Source: Candidatus Nomurabacteria bacterium RIFOXYD2_FULL_35_12 (GTDB lineage: Bacteria; Patescibacteriota; Minisyncoccia; Phycocordibacterales; UBA9973). From it: DNA of 21,677 nucleotides. The DNA lies in assembly GCA_001786365.1 (NCBI GenBank), contig MFWK01000017.1:28656-50332 (forward strand), given 5' to 3'. Shown here in pieces: positions 5,484 to 12,790 of this stretch; the first letter of the stretch is position 1, and each line of letters opens with the position of its first letter. Below the pieces are notes generated by a model. That model did no database searches. It saw nothing but the letters and a program-made list of their open reading frames with translations, and was not told the DNA's origin. A program made the translations under genes and the position numbers.

Positions 5484-7229
5484 TTATTCTTCCCTCCAAC
5501 CATCCACTGCCCAAGAACCAGATGGTCCAGTCATAAAATTTACATTCATTAAACCAGATTCATAAGTAAGCGTCGCAAGGTTTGACATATTGATAGACTT
5601 TGCAATTGCTTCTTTGGCACCAGCCGTATTAGAGAAAGAAATGGTACCATAAGGAGCAACGAGGATAACAGTTCCTGCACTATTAGCGATGCTTATTGCA
5701 CTTGATGAAGTAGAGGTGGAAAGCATCATTATATAACTATTAATGCTTCCAGACCCGCTGAAAGTGGCAGAATTAGAAGTAGAAACAGTCCCATCTGAAA
5801 CGATTATTCCGCTCCCTGTTCCGTAAGAACTAGAAAGCTTAACCTGTGCTTGATTTGATAAAATAACATTTCCGGTAACCCAAAGCGTTCCTGAAACTGT
5901 TAAAATTCCACTATTGCTGACATATAAATTTCCTACAATCTTCTTTGGACCAATTACAAGTGTGCCTGATGACAGATTTATGTTTCCTGTTTGCGTTCCA
6001 CCAGCTTCAGCACTATCTTTCCATGATTGAATTTGCGCATCAGAAATAGGAAAATTAAGTGGAGCTGGATCATCTTGCGAAGTATCACAACTTTTATTAT
6101 TTCCACTACCAATTTTACAATACAAATTTCCAGAAACATCTGAATCATTTACAATATGTGCAGAGGCATTACCTATACCAAATTCACCTATTGTCATCCC
6201 ACTAATAGTGGAATTAACGCCACCAAGATAAATTTTAAAAAAGGCATCTAAACCAGAAGGACTTGTGTTGCTCCAAGTTGTCGTCCCATATTGTCCTAAT
6301 TTTCCCAACCCATTTGCATACTCTGCATTATTTGCTCCTAAAATATAATAATTTGACGCATTTACACTCGCATCTATAACCAGCCAATAAGTCACATTTG
6401 TAGAAAGCGTAACGTTTGGCGATAAAACAATATTTGCCCAACCATAAGAAGTAGTTACACTTGAAGCAGAAAGTGTCCCAGTGGCAAGAGAAGTAGTTGC
6501 AGGCTTACCATTTGAGTCAGAAGTTATCCTGATGGTTGCATTATTTGGAGCGCCAACTTTTTTTATATAAACAGAAACCTGAGTTGCAATATCAGATGTT
6601 GCAACAATAAAACTTTGAGCAACATCGGCAGTATTAGTAGTATTCCCAAATTGAATAGCATCTGTCGGGGTACCAGTATCATTGATTTGGTCTACAACTT
6701 CTGCTGTACGATCAGCAGCTATCGCAGTACCCGTTATTTTAGCGCTATTATAACCAGTAATATCACCATTTACATATACATTGCCGTTTATTGTGGCGCT
6801 ATTAGACATAGTTAATCCACCATTTCCAATTTGCATACCATAATTAAAAGAAACACCATCACTAGTAGAAAGATTTATGTTTGTTTTTCGCTCTGAATTT
6901 GACACATCTCCAAGAGAAGTAATTTGTTTAGTACTACCATCGACATCCATTACGTTCGTCGTCGTCTCATTAGAATCCAACACAAGCGTTTCACTCGCCC
7001 CTATCGCCATATTATTTAATATCCTATACATTGCATCTTCACTTCCTGATTCAGCCAAAAAATATGCTTTTTTTGAATTAAGATTTACATTTGCATTTCT
7101 AAACTCACGCACAGAAGGCGCCACGAGCCCAGAAATTATTCCTAAAGAAAGGAAAAGGAAAAAGACAACGGATATGAGCATCGCTGCACCAGATTGATTA
7201 TTTATTTTTCTTTTTGTAATTCTTTTCAT
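5484..7229 (-). CDS. Large PilX-like pseudopilin with an internal choice-of-anchor-type domain
   Basis: The N-terminus (KINNQSGAAMLISVVFFLFL) is one hydrophobic helix after a short basic leader, followed by SKKAYFLAESGSEDAMYR, the pattern of PilX/PulK-type minor pilins that work at the pilus tip. The rest, to 581 residues, is rich in Ser, Thr, Asn and Gly. It has TISNSATINGNVYVNGDI-type strand repeats (bactofilin or beta-helix style), and at about residues 200-340 a separate beta domain beginning QSFIVATSDIATQVSVYIKK and including TYWLVIDAS, similar to 'choice-of-anchor R' domains. The C-terminus ends GSWAVDGWREE. A GTG at 7250 would add 7 residues, but the ATG at 7229 is preceded by AAAGGA at suitable spacing and is preferred. 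It is the last gene of the pilus operon. Confidence 0.7.
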   Translation of the reverse strand: MKRITKRKINNQSGAAMLISVVFFLFLSLGIISGLVAPSVREFRNANVNLNSKKAYFLAESGSEDAMYRILNNMAIGASETLVLDSNETTTNVMDVDGSTKQITSLGDVSNSERKTNINLSTSDGVSFNYGMQIGNGGLTMSNSATINGNVYVNGDITGYNSAKITGTAIAADRTAEVVDQINDTGTPTDAIQFGNTTNTADVAQSFIVATSDIATQVSVYIKKVGAPNNATIRITSDSNGKPATTSLATGTLSASSVTTSYGWANIVLSPNVTLSTNVTYWLVIDASVNASNYYILGANNAEYANGLGKLGQYGTTTWSNTSPSGLDAFFKIYLGGVNSTISGMTIGEFGIGNASAHIVNDSDVSGNLYCKIGSGNNKSCDTSQDDPAPLNFPISDAQIQSWKDSAEAGGTQTGNINLSSGTLVIGPKKIVGNLYVSNSGILTVSGTLWVTGNVILSNQAQVKLSSSYGTGSGIIVSDGTVSTSNSATFSGSGSINSYIMMLSTSTSSSAISIANSAGTVILVAPYGTISFSNTAGAKEAIAKSINMSNLATLTYESGLMNVNFMTGPSGSWAVDGWREE

Positions 7230-7270
7230 TTTTCCTTTACAACTTTCCACTTTATAAACTTTATAACTAA

Positions 7271-7756
7271 CTAATAACTACCTCTCAACACAACCGTATC
7301 ATAAAAATCAAAAGTTCTATTGAGTACATCATTGCTAGACTTAACAATAAAAAATATTTTTACAGCTTGTCCTTTTACAGTATTTATCTGAGTAAAAGTA
7401 AGACCAGAAATTATTATATTTGGTGTATTCAAATTTCCAGTTAAAACTCCATCTTCTAAAAACTGTATATTGGGATCAGAAAATAAAAATTCAATTGTTT
7501 TATTTGAACCAGTATTCAATACTAAATCATTTGTACTAATAGAACTTATACTATTTGCTTGGCGAATTTCTCTAGACATTCTTTCCATAACAGCTCCGCT
7601 TTGCACCAATTCTGATTGGATAGAAGTCTCTCTAAATGATTTAGCCATAATAATAATGGCATTGATAACAACCAAAGACAAAATAGCAAAAAAAGAAACG
7701 TAAAAAAGAAGTTCTAAAACAGTGGAGCCTTTTTTTGTTATGTTTTTTTTAATCAT
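7271..7756 (-). CDS. GspJ/PulJ-like type IV pseudopilin
   Basis: The 161-residue protein has a prepilin signal: MIKKNITKKG, then the cleavage point, then STVLELLFYVSFFAIL with Glu at position +5 of the mature form. The helix is followed by QSGAVMERMSREIRQANSI and beta strands, the layout of GspJ-type minor pilins. An upstream in-frame start at 7819 would add 21 residues. The ATG at 7756 is chosen because it overlaps the stop of the preceding pilin gene as ATGA (7753-7756) and gives a normal short leader peptide. Confidence 0.8.
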   Translation of the reverse strand: MIKKNITKKGSTVLELLFYVSFFAILSLVVINAIIIMAKSFRETSIQSELVQSGAVMERMSREIRQANSISSISTNDLVLNTGSNKTIEFLFSDPNIQFLEDGVLTGNLNTPNIIISGLTFTQINTVKGQAVKIFFIVKSSNDVLNRTFDFYDTVVLRGSY

Positions 7757-8178
7757 GAAAAAATATTTGTTATATAAAATTTTAAAGTTTTTGCTACTAT
7801 CACTCCCCCTTCCACCCAAGACACATTGACCGTGATTAATTTCGTTCCATTATCCAGCGTTCCTCCATTTTCTACAATATCTTTTGTAGTGTTATCACGA
7901 TTCACATTTGAAGCGACAACAGTACGAGTAAAAATACCTATTTGTTCAGAAGAATTAAGACCAGTTACATTAGCCCAAGCATTATCTCGCGTGATTCGCG
8001 CATTTTCTGCTCCTTCTTCCAATAAAAATGCTGCCTCTGTCGCATGAAAAGCTTGGCGAGAAACATAAATAGATTTCTGAGCAACAGCCGTAGCAGCTAA
8101 AACAGAAATGGTGATAATTGAAGCAGCCACCAATATCTCAACTGCCATAAAACCTTTATTTTTAATATTATTTTTCAT
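7753..8178 (-). CDS. GspI/PilV-like type IV pseudopilin
   Basis: MKNNIKNKG is the leader, cleaved before FMAVEILVAASIITIS, with Glu at +5. It is followed by ATAVAQKSIYVSRQAFHATEAAFLLEEGAENAR, typical of PilV/GspI-like pilins in these genomes. Length is 141 residues. It sits between a GspH-like and a GspJ-like gene, the usual minor-pilin order, and is joined to the next gene by an ATGA overlap. The ATG lies at the foot of a long inverted repeat (8178-8244), which may affect its translation. Confidence 0.8.
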   Translation of the reverse strand: MKNNIKNKGFMAVEILVAASIITISVLAATAVAQKSIYVSRQAFHATEAAFLLEEGAENARITRDNAWANVTGLNSSEQIGIFTRTVVASNVNRDNTTKDIVENGGTLDNGTKLITVNVSWVEGGVIVAKTLKFYITNIFS

Positions 8179-8244
8179 CCCAGTACTAAAATTTTAAGTT
8201 TTTTTATAATGTTCATTTTTTTTAATCAAAAATTTAGTACGGGA
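8178..8244. repeat. Long imperfect inverted repeat between pilin genes
   Basis: The arm TCCC-a-GTACTAAA-ATTTT (8178 onward) is the reverse complement, apart from one bulged base, of AAAAATTTAGTACGGGA ending at 8244. The arms end exactly at the ATG of the GspI-like gene, so an mRNA hairpin would take in the start codon. There is no T-run, so it is not an ordinary terminator. Its GGGATG end resembles the ends of the terminal-repeat elements at 3122-3243 and 13927-14049, but the rest of the arm differs. Confidence 0.7.
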
Positions 8245-8249
8245 CAGGT

Positions 8250-8708
8250 TTAATTTACACTTACAACACCTGTAGCTAAAATTGTAATAACCTTAGAATA
8301 AGAACCTGTAGAAATTGTTATTGTGCCCGTAGTACTTGGCGCACCAGTGAGACGATGAAAATATATATCACTAACTCCACCCAAGAGCGTAATATCGGAA
8401 ATATTTGCCGGTGTAGTTATGTTAATAATTTCGTTATTTGAATCTTCTGAAGAAAAACTTGTGCCTTTAAAAATTACAACTCTATCTATTTGAAAATGTA
8501 TTCCATACTCTGAAGAATTTAAGGATGCAAGAGTATTTCCACGCGCTTTATTTACAGAAGACAATATATCCGCAACTCCATTTTTTAATACTTGATTTTC
8601 TCTACTTTTTGAAAATTGCGGAAGGACAATTAGAAAAATAATGCCCAATACTGCAATTACTATCAACAACTCCACGACAGTTACTCCCTTTCTGTAAAAA
8701 TTTTGCAT
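8250..8708 (-). CDS. GspH-like type IV pseudopilin
   Basis: MQNFYRKG is cleaved before VTVVELLIVIAVLGIIF, with Glu at +5, a textbook prepilin helix. The helix continues into FSKSRENQVLKNGVADILSSVNKARG and then a beta-rich domain ending in SYSKVITILATGVVSVN, the layout of GspH/FimT pseudopilins. Length is 152. It starts 5 nt after the pilC stop and was found in the order pilC, H, I, J, X, so it is very likely a minor pilin that helps start pilus assembly. Confidence 0.82.
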   Translation of the reverse strand: MQNFYRKGVTVVELLIVIAVLGIIFLIVLPQFSKSRENQVLKNGVADILSSVNKARGNTLASLNSSEYGIHFQIDRVVIFKGTSFSSEDSNNEIINITTPANISDITLLGGVSDIYFHRLTGAPSTTGTITISTGSYSKVITILATGVVSVN

Positions 8709-8713
8709 AAAAA

Positions 8714-9931
8714 TTAATTTATACTACCTAAAATCGAATAAAGTGGTGAAATCATGGAAATTGCAAAAAAGCCAACTGCCACGCCAATAAAAATCATTAA
8801 AACCGGCTCAATAATAGTAGAAAGATTTTTAGTTTTATTTTCAATTTCTCCTTCATAAAATAAAGCAACTTCTAGTAACATATCTGAAAGTTTTCCTGTC
8901 TCTTCTCCTACTTGAACCATTTCCGACATCATTACCGGATATAAATCTTCATGTTCACAAAAAGCTTCAGAAAACGGGGCTCCTTTTTCTACTGATATTT
9001 TAGCTTCATTTAAAATTTTTTTATAATAAATATTTTGAACTATTTCCTCAGTAATTTCTACCGCTCGAATAATAGAAACTCCTGCAAGCAAAAGTGAAGA
9101 CATAGTGCGAGCAGTGCGGGCAGTATTTAATTCTTTTACCAAATCCCCAATAACTGGAAGCTTTATGATTACAAAATCAATATATCTAATCATGAATTTA
9201 GCTGTAAAAAATAAATACAGACCGACACCAAGACCGATTAAAATTAAGAAAGTTAATATCAAATGGTTTGAGAAAAAATTTCCAAAGAAAATCAAAACTT
9301 GAGTGGAAAAAGGCAGAGTAACACCGAGAGATTTAAAAGTATCCGCCAAGGTCGGCACCACAAAAGCAAACATCAAAATCCCAATTACAACCATTGCAGA
9401 TAAAATAACCCCGGGATAAATAAGCGCTCCGCGTATTTTTTTATTCAAAGCATGTGATTTTTCCAAACTCACCCCTATATCAGAAAGCGCTCCAGCCAGA
9501 TTCCCCGACTCCTCACCAGCTCGAGTCATTGATATGAAAAGTTTTGAAAAAACTTCAGGAAATTTTAAAAATCCAGAAGACAAAGTACCACCGGAATTTA
9601 TTTCACCAGAAAGAGAAGTTAAAATATTATCAAGTTTAGGATTTTTTGTCTGCTTTTTTAAAACCGACAATGCTCGATAGAGCGAAAGTCCCGCTTTCAG
9701 CATTCCACTTAAATTTTTTGTTAAAACAATTTGTTCATCAACTTTAACTTTAGAGAAAATATTCAAAAGCCCTGATATTTTTTCCATCAAGCTTTCATCT
9801 TTTTCTCTAATAGACAAAGGAATATTCCCCATAACCCGTAAGTCATGAGCAAGAGATAGACGGTCTTTTGCATATTGAACGCCTTCAATTATTCCACCCT
9901 CTTTTAATTTTGCTTTGTATAAAAAAAGCAT
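8714..9931 (-). CDS. pilC: Type IV pilus inner-membrane platform protein PilC/GspF
   Basis: PilC is the membrane base on which the PilB ATPase acts to assemble pilins. About 405 residues hold two T2SSF domains, each a helical bundle followed by membrane helices. The first includes LTKNLSGMLKAGLSLYRAL and RAGEESGNLAGAL; the second includes ARTMSSLLLAGVSIIRAVEI and MVQVGEETGKLSDML. Hydrophobic segments include YPGVILSAMVVIGILMFAFV, LILTFLILIGLGVGLYLFF and the C-terminal VLMIFIGVAVGFFAISMIS. The ATG at 9931 lies 4 nt after the pilB stop. A TTG at 9949 would add 6 residues and overlap pilB; neither has a clear ribosome binding site. Confidence 0.93.
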   Translation of the reverse strand: MLFLYKAKLKEGGIIEGVQYAKDRLSLAHDLRVMGNIPLSIREKDESLMEKISGLLNIFSKVKVDEQIVLTKNLSGMLKAGLSLYRALSVLKKQTKNPKLDNILTSLSGEINSGGTLSSGFLKFPEVFSKLFISMTRAGEESGNLAGALSDIGVSLEKSHALNKKIRGALIYPGVILSAMVVIGILMFAFVVPTLADTFKSLGVTLPFSTQVLIFFGNFFSNHLILTFLILIGLGVGLYLFFTAKFMIRYIDFVIIKLPVIGDLVKELNTARTARTMSSLLLAGVSIIRAVEITEEIVQNIYYKKILNEAKISVEKGAPFSEAFCEHEDLYPVMMSEMVQVGEETGKLSDMLLEVALFYEGEIENKTKNLSTIIEPVLMIFIGVAVGFFAISMISPLYSILGSIN

Positions 9932-9935
9932 ATTT

Positions 9936-11684
9936 TTATTCAGAAACAACTCTAAATACTTCTTCTAACGTAGTCACTCCCAAAACCGCTTGGTAAACTC
10001 CATCTTCTAGCATCGTCATCATTCCTTCTTTTTTTGCTTGTATTTCTATGTCATCTTGAGATTTTCCGGCAATAATCATGTCTTTGATAGTGGATGTCAC
10101 TTTTAACACTTCATGCATACCAATACGATTTGAATAGCCATCTTCAAATTCAGCACTTTTAACAGCTTTATAAAAAGGAATTTTTTCCCAAGTATCTTTT
10201 ACGCCGACTAATTTTTCATCTTTCAACATGCCAAGCATGCGATCTAAATCAACAATTTTTGCCAAATTCTTTATTTCAGCAGGAGATAAAAAGTATTTTT
10301 CTTTATTTGAAGTAAGTCTACGCACTAGTCTTTGCGCAATAATTGTTTTAACTGTAGCTGTTATTAAAAATGGCTCAACTCCCATATCTATTAGTCTCGG
10401 TATTGCACCCGCTGCACTGTTAGTATGAATAGTAGAAAGAACCAAGTGCCCAGTAAGCGATGCATTTACAGCAAGTCCAGCTGTTTCCCTGTCTCGGATT
10501 TCTCCAACCATGATTATGTCTGGGTCCTGACGTAAAAGAGAACGAAGTCCATTAGCAAAAGACAAACCTATTTCAGGCTTTACTTGAGTTTGATTCACTC
10601 TAGGCATCTGATATTCAATAGGATCTTCAACAGTAGAAATATTAACTTCCGGTTTATTTAATATATCGAGCATTGTATAAAGTGTCGTTGTCTTTCCACT
10701 TCCTGTAGGACCAGTGGCGAGTACCATGCCAGTTTTTTGAGTTAAAGAATTATGAATTCGCTCTAAACCTTCACCATGAAAACCAAGCGTCTCTAAAGAA
10801 AACCCATGCGCATTTTCTTTTAAAATTCTCATCACAGTCTTTTCTCCAAAAAATGTCGGCAGAGTAGAAACACGAAAAGAAATTTTCTCTCCATCTTGTT
10901 CTTTCTTAAATCTGCCGTCTTGGGGCAATCTCTTTTCATCAAGTTTTAAATTTGCCAACACTTTTATACGAGCAGTTAGTCCAGCCCCAGCATTTTTATC
11001 TAATACCATCGCATCATGCAAAATTCCATCTATTCTGTAACGCACTGTTAAATCTTTTTCTCCCGGTTCAATATGAATATCTGAAGCATTTTGAAGAATT
11101 GCGTGAATTATCAAAGAATCAACAATCTTCACAACCGGTAAATCTTCCGCCATTTTTTGTAATTCAGCTTCCGATTTTTCAGCTTCTTCATTTACTGGAG
11201 TTTCTAATGTAGAAGATTCTTTTTGAATAATATTCTGAAATTCTGCTTGCAAACTTTTCCTATATTGCATGAGCACAGCTCTGATAGAACTCGTATCAGT
11301 CAACCTAGGCAAAATCTTAAGACCAGAACGCTTCTTGATGAAATCAATAACTGGCAAATCATCTACGTCAAGCATGGCCACTTCCAATCCAGAAGCACTT
11401 TTTTTATAAGCTACAATATTATCATTGCGAGCAATCGGCTCCGGAATCAGAGAAAGAACAGGAAAATCTATCTTCTCATTAATCAAACTAACAAATGGAA
11501 TTCCTAAAACAAAAGCCTCCATTCTTTTTAAATCCGCTTCTGAAATTTTTCCTTCTGAAAGCAAAACATTTCCGATTTTTTGTTTTTTTTCTTCCGCCTT
11601 TTTCTCTGAGGCACTAAAATCAGAACGTGAAACAAGTCCCGAGTCTAAAATATATTTCTTTAACTGCCCTTCATCAATCTGCAT
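9936..11684 (-). CDS. pilB: Type IV pilus assembly ATPase PilB/GspE
   Basis: PilB is the cytoplasmic hexameric ATPase that powers pilus extension. The 582 residues have an N-terminal MshEN/T2SSE-N type domain (IGNVLLSEGKISEADLKRME, then GIPFVSL), a charged linker, and the ATPase core: Walker A GPTGSGKTTTLYT near 322-334, the Asp-box VEDPIEYQM, the Walker B region RQDPDIIMVGEIRDRETA near 385, and STIHTNSAAGAIPRLIDMG. The four-cysteine zinc motif usual in PilB/GspE before the GxRxGxxE element is absent: the protein has SNRIGMHEVL with no CxxC pairs before it. It is the first gene of the pilus operon and begins 6 nt after an extended -10 box. Confidence 0.94.
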   Translation of the reverse strand: MQIDEGQLKKYILDSGLVSRSDFSASEKKAEEKKQKIGNVLLSEGKISEADLKRMEAFVLGIPFVSLINEKIDFPVLSLIPEPIARNDNIVAYKKSASGLEVAMLDVDDLPVIDFIKKRSGLKILPRLTDTSSIRAVLMQYRKSLQAEFQNIIQKESSTLETPVNEEAEKSEAELQKMAEDLPVVKIVDSLIIHAILQNASDIHIEPGEKDLTVRYRIDGILHDAMVLDKNAGAGLTARIKVLANLKLDEKRLPQDGRFKKEQDGEKISFRVSTLPTFFGEKTVMRILKENAHGFSLETLGFHGEGLERIHNSLTQKTGMVLATGPTGSGKTTTLYTMLDILNKPEVNISTVEDPIEYQMPRVNQTQVKPEIGLSFANGLRSLLRQDPDIIMVGEIRDRETAGLAVNASLTGHLVLSTIHTNSAAGAIPRLIDMGVEPFLITATVKTIIAQRLVRRLTSNKEKYFLSPAEIKNLAKIVDLDRMLGMLKDEKLVGVKDTWEKIPFYKAVKSAEFEDGYSNRIGMHEVLKVTSTIKDMIIAGKSQDDIEIQAKKEGMMTMLEDGVYQAVLGVTTLEEVFRVVSE

Positions 11685-11690
11685 CTATAT

Positions 11691-11699
11691 ATTATAGCA
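11691..11699 (-). promoter_or_regulatory. Extended -10 promoter of the pilus operon, leaderless arrangement
   Basis: TGCTATAAT on the minus strand is a perfect extended -10 motif. Only 6 nt separate it from the pilB ATG, so transcription should begin at the start codon. No -35 box of quality is seen. The same TGCTATAAT occurs before the 115-aa gene at 18790-18798. Confidence 0.6.
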
Positions 11700-11706
11700 A
11701 TTTTAT

Positions 11707-11749
11707 AACAAAAAATCCCCCAAATGTTTATTTTGGAGGATTTTTTGTT
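11707..11749. terminator. Intrinsic terminator between the GW/TSP1 gene and pilB
   Basis: Two 18-nt arms (11707-11724 and 11732-11749) pair with one mismatch around a 7-nt loop. The A-rich and T-rich ends give a T-run in both directions, so it could work bidirectionally. It follows the GW/TSP1 gene stop on the minus strand and separates it from the pilus operon. Confidence 0.85.
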
Positions 11750-11758
11750 TAATTTTCA

Positions 11759-12556
11759 TTAATCTTCTATAAATATCGGCGTTTTGTTCTGAGAGCAAAG
11801 TGGAGAATCAGTACCACCACCAGAACCTCTACATATCCACGTCCAACGACTTGGACCACTTGTGTTATTTTCGCTTACTCCCGAAACACAGTTGTAATGA
11901 GTAGTTCCACAAGATCCGTTTACGACAACAACTGTACAAGACTGAGTACTAGAACCAACACAACTTGCTCCGCCACCGGAAGGTGCAGGATTTGTACAAG
12001 TTCTAGTTTGACTACCATCCACACATGCGCTCCAATCACTCCATCCGCCATCAATAACACTCACCCCAACAACAACATCATTAAAACTAAGCCAGCCAAC
12101 GACATCACTACCCCAAGCAAAACTGCTAAATTGACCACTTGATGAATTGAAACTAACACCATAACTTGGTCCAGCACCAGAAAGAGAAACCCAACCATCC
12201 CAACCATTACCATCAGCTGAAAGCGCTTTAGCCCAACCTTGAAGATTATTGCCATTTATCTGTGCATTTTTTGGCTGTGTTCCGCTACCAGTTGGCCAAC
12301 CAGAAAGTCCGCCAAATTTTATCCAACCAATATTTGAAGACCAAGCATACCCTGTAAGTGTGCCATCAGTATTTTTATTGACACCATAATTTATAGCACC
12401 ACCTGTATTTGTAGAATTAAAACTAATCCATCCTATATTTGATGACCAAGCCCAACCGGACATATTGTGTTCACTCCCCGCAAAAGCAGAAAATGGTAAA
12501 AAAGCTAATAGAAAAAACGAAAATGCAAAAACAATTTTTAAAAAATAAGTTTTCAT
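11759..12556 (-). CDS. Secreted GW-repeat protein with a thrombospondin type 1 domain
   Basis: The 265-residue protein starts with a clear signal peptide (MKTYFLKIVFAFSFFLLAFL, then PFSAFAG) and is therefore exported. The N-terminal half has four related segments: GWAWSSNIGWISFN, GYAWSSNIGWIKFG, GWAKALSADGNGWDGWVSL and FAWGSDVVGWLSFN. This is the 'GWxWSxNIGWISF' repeat of unknown function common in Parcubacteria surface proteins. It is followed by GGWSDWSACVDGSQTRTC with later paired cysteines, a thrombospondin type 1 pattern, usually an adhesion module. A second Cys-rich segment (NGSCGTTHYNC ... WTWICRGSGGG) ends the protein. The ATG at 12556 is chosen over a start at 12613 because it begins the signal peptide and lies right after the promoter. 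Adhesion to a host or surface is inferred. Confidence 0.8.
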   Translation of the reverse strand: MKTYFLKIVFAFSFFLLAFLPFSAFAGSEHNMSGWAWSSNIGWISFNSTNTGGAINYGVNKNTDGTLTGYAWSSNIGWIKFGGLSGWPTGSGTQPKNAQINGNNLQGWAKALSADGNGWDGWVSLSGAGPSYGVSFNSSSGQFSSFAWGSDVVGWLSFNDVVVGVSVIDGGWSDWSACVDGSQTRTCTNPAPSGGGASCVGSSTQSCTVVVVNGSCGTTHYNCVSGVSENNTSGPSRWTWICRGSGGGTDSPLCSQNKTPIFIED

Positions 12557-12565
12557 AATGCTTTT

Positions 12566-12594
12566 ATTATACCCCGTACTATAAGACACCACAA
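12566..12594 (-). promoter_or_regulatory. Promoter of the GW/TSP1 gene, near-leaderless
   Basis: TTGTGG (-35, 12589-12594) and TATAAT (-10, 12566-12571) are separated by exactly 17 nt. The ATG begins 9 nt after the -10 box, leaving a 5' leader of about 2-3 nt. Confidence 0.7.
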
Positions 12595-12606
12595 TACCAC
12601 TTATCA

Positions 12607-12692
12607 ACACCACCTCGCCTTTTAGGCACTCCTCCTTCTAAAGGAGGAGAGGATTTCTCCCCTCCTTGTTGAGGAGGGGTAAGGGGTGGTGT
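12607..12692. repeat. Cloverleaf-like palindromic intergenic repeat
   Basis: Outer arms ACACCACC (12607-12614) and GGTGGTGT (12685-12692) enclose three further hairpins: GCC-TTTTA-GGC (12617-12627), CTCCTCCTT-CTA-AAGGAGGAG (12629-12649) and CCCCTCCT-TGTTG-AGGAGGGG (12659-12679). The block is much more GC-rich than its surroundings and sits between divergently transcribed genes. It has no amino-acid acceptor features, so it is not a tRNA. It resembles REP-type palindromic units. Confidence 0.85.
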
Positions 12693-12699
12693 TTGCATA

Positions 12700-12728
12700 T
12701 TGCAAAAAAATGTTATAAGTGATACTAT
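12700..12728 (+). promoter_or_regulatory. Upstream promoter candidate of nusA
   Basis: TTGCAA (12700-12705), a 17-nt spacer and TACTAT (12723-12728) preceded by TG at the extended -10 position form a good sigma70-type promoter. The product would meet the hairpin at 12741 after only a few bases. Confidence 0.5.
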
Positions 12729-12740
12729 GAAAGCTGTATG

Positions 12741-12765
12741 AGTCCTGTCGCAACAGGGCTTTTTT
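12741..12765 (+). terminator. Leader terminator/attenuator ahead of nusA
   Basis: AGTCCTGT-CGCA-ACAGGGCT forms an 8-bp stem with one T-G pair, followed at once by a T-run (12760-12765) on the plus strand only. It lies between an upstream promoter and nusA, so it would either end a very short RNA or act as an attenuator. A mini-ORF (MSPVATGLFY, from the ATG at 12739) overlaps it. Confidence 0.7.
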
Positions 12766-12779
12766 ATTAAAAACATAGG

Positions 12780-12785
12780 TAAAAT
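12780..12785 (+). promoter_or_regulatory. -10 box candidate directly before nusA
   Basis: TAAAAT ends 5 nt before the nusA ATG, the same leaderless arrangement as several neighbours. The -35 region lies in the attenuator T-run and is poor. Confidence 0.35.
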
Positions 12786-12790
12786 AACAT

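Noticed and set aside
7753..7756. UGA recoding as in Gracilibacteria/Absconditabacteria
   Set aside because: The TGA here ends a pilin at the expected place and overlaps the next ATG.
11707..11749. Terminator hairpin as a third kind of mobile palindrome
   Set aside because: The A/T ends, position after a stop codon and lack of other copies fit an ordinary terminator.
12061..12255. Alternative minus-strand frame rich in Val, Leu and Gly inside the GW/TSP1 gene
   Set aside because: It is an out-of-frame reading of the GW-repeat DNA; the GW frame has the signal peptide and conserved motifs.
12607..12692. Cloverleaf region as a tRNA gene
   Set aside because: No acceptor stem with CCA site, no T-psi-C loop and no sensible anticodon arm; the stems are simple palindromes.
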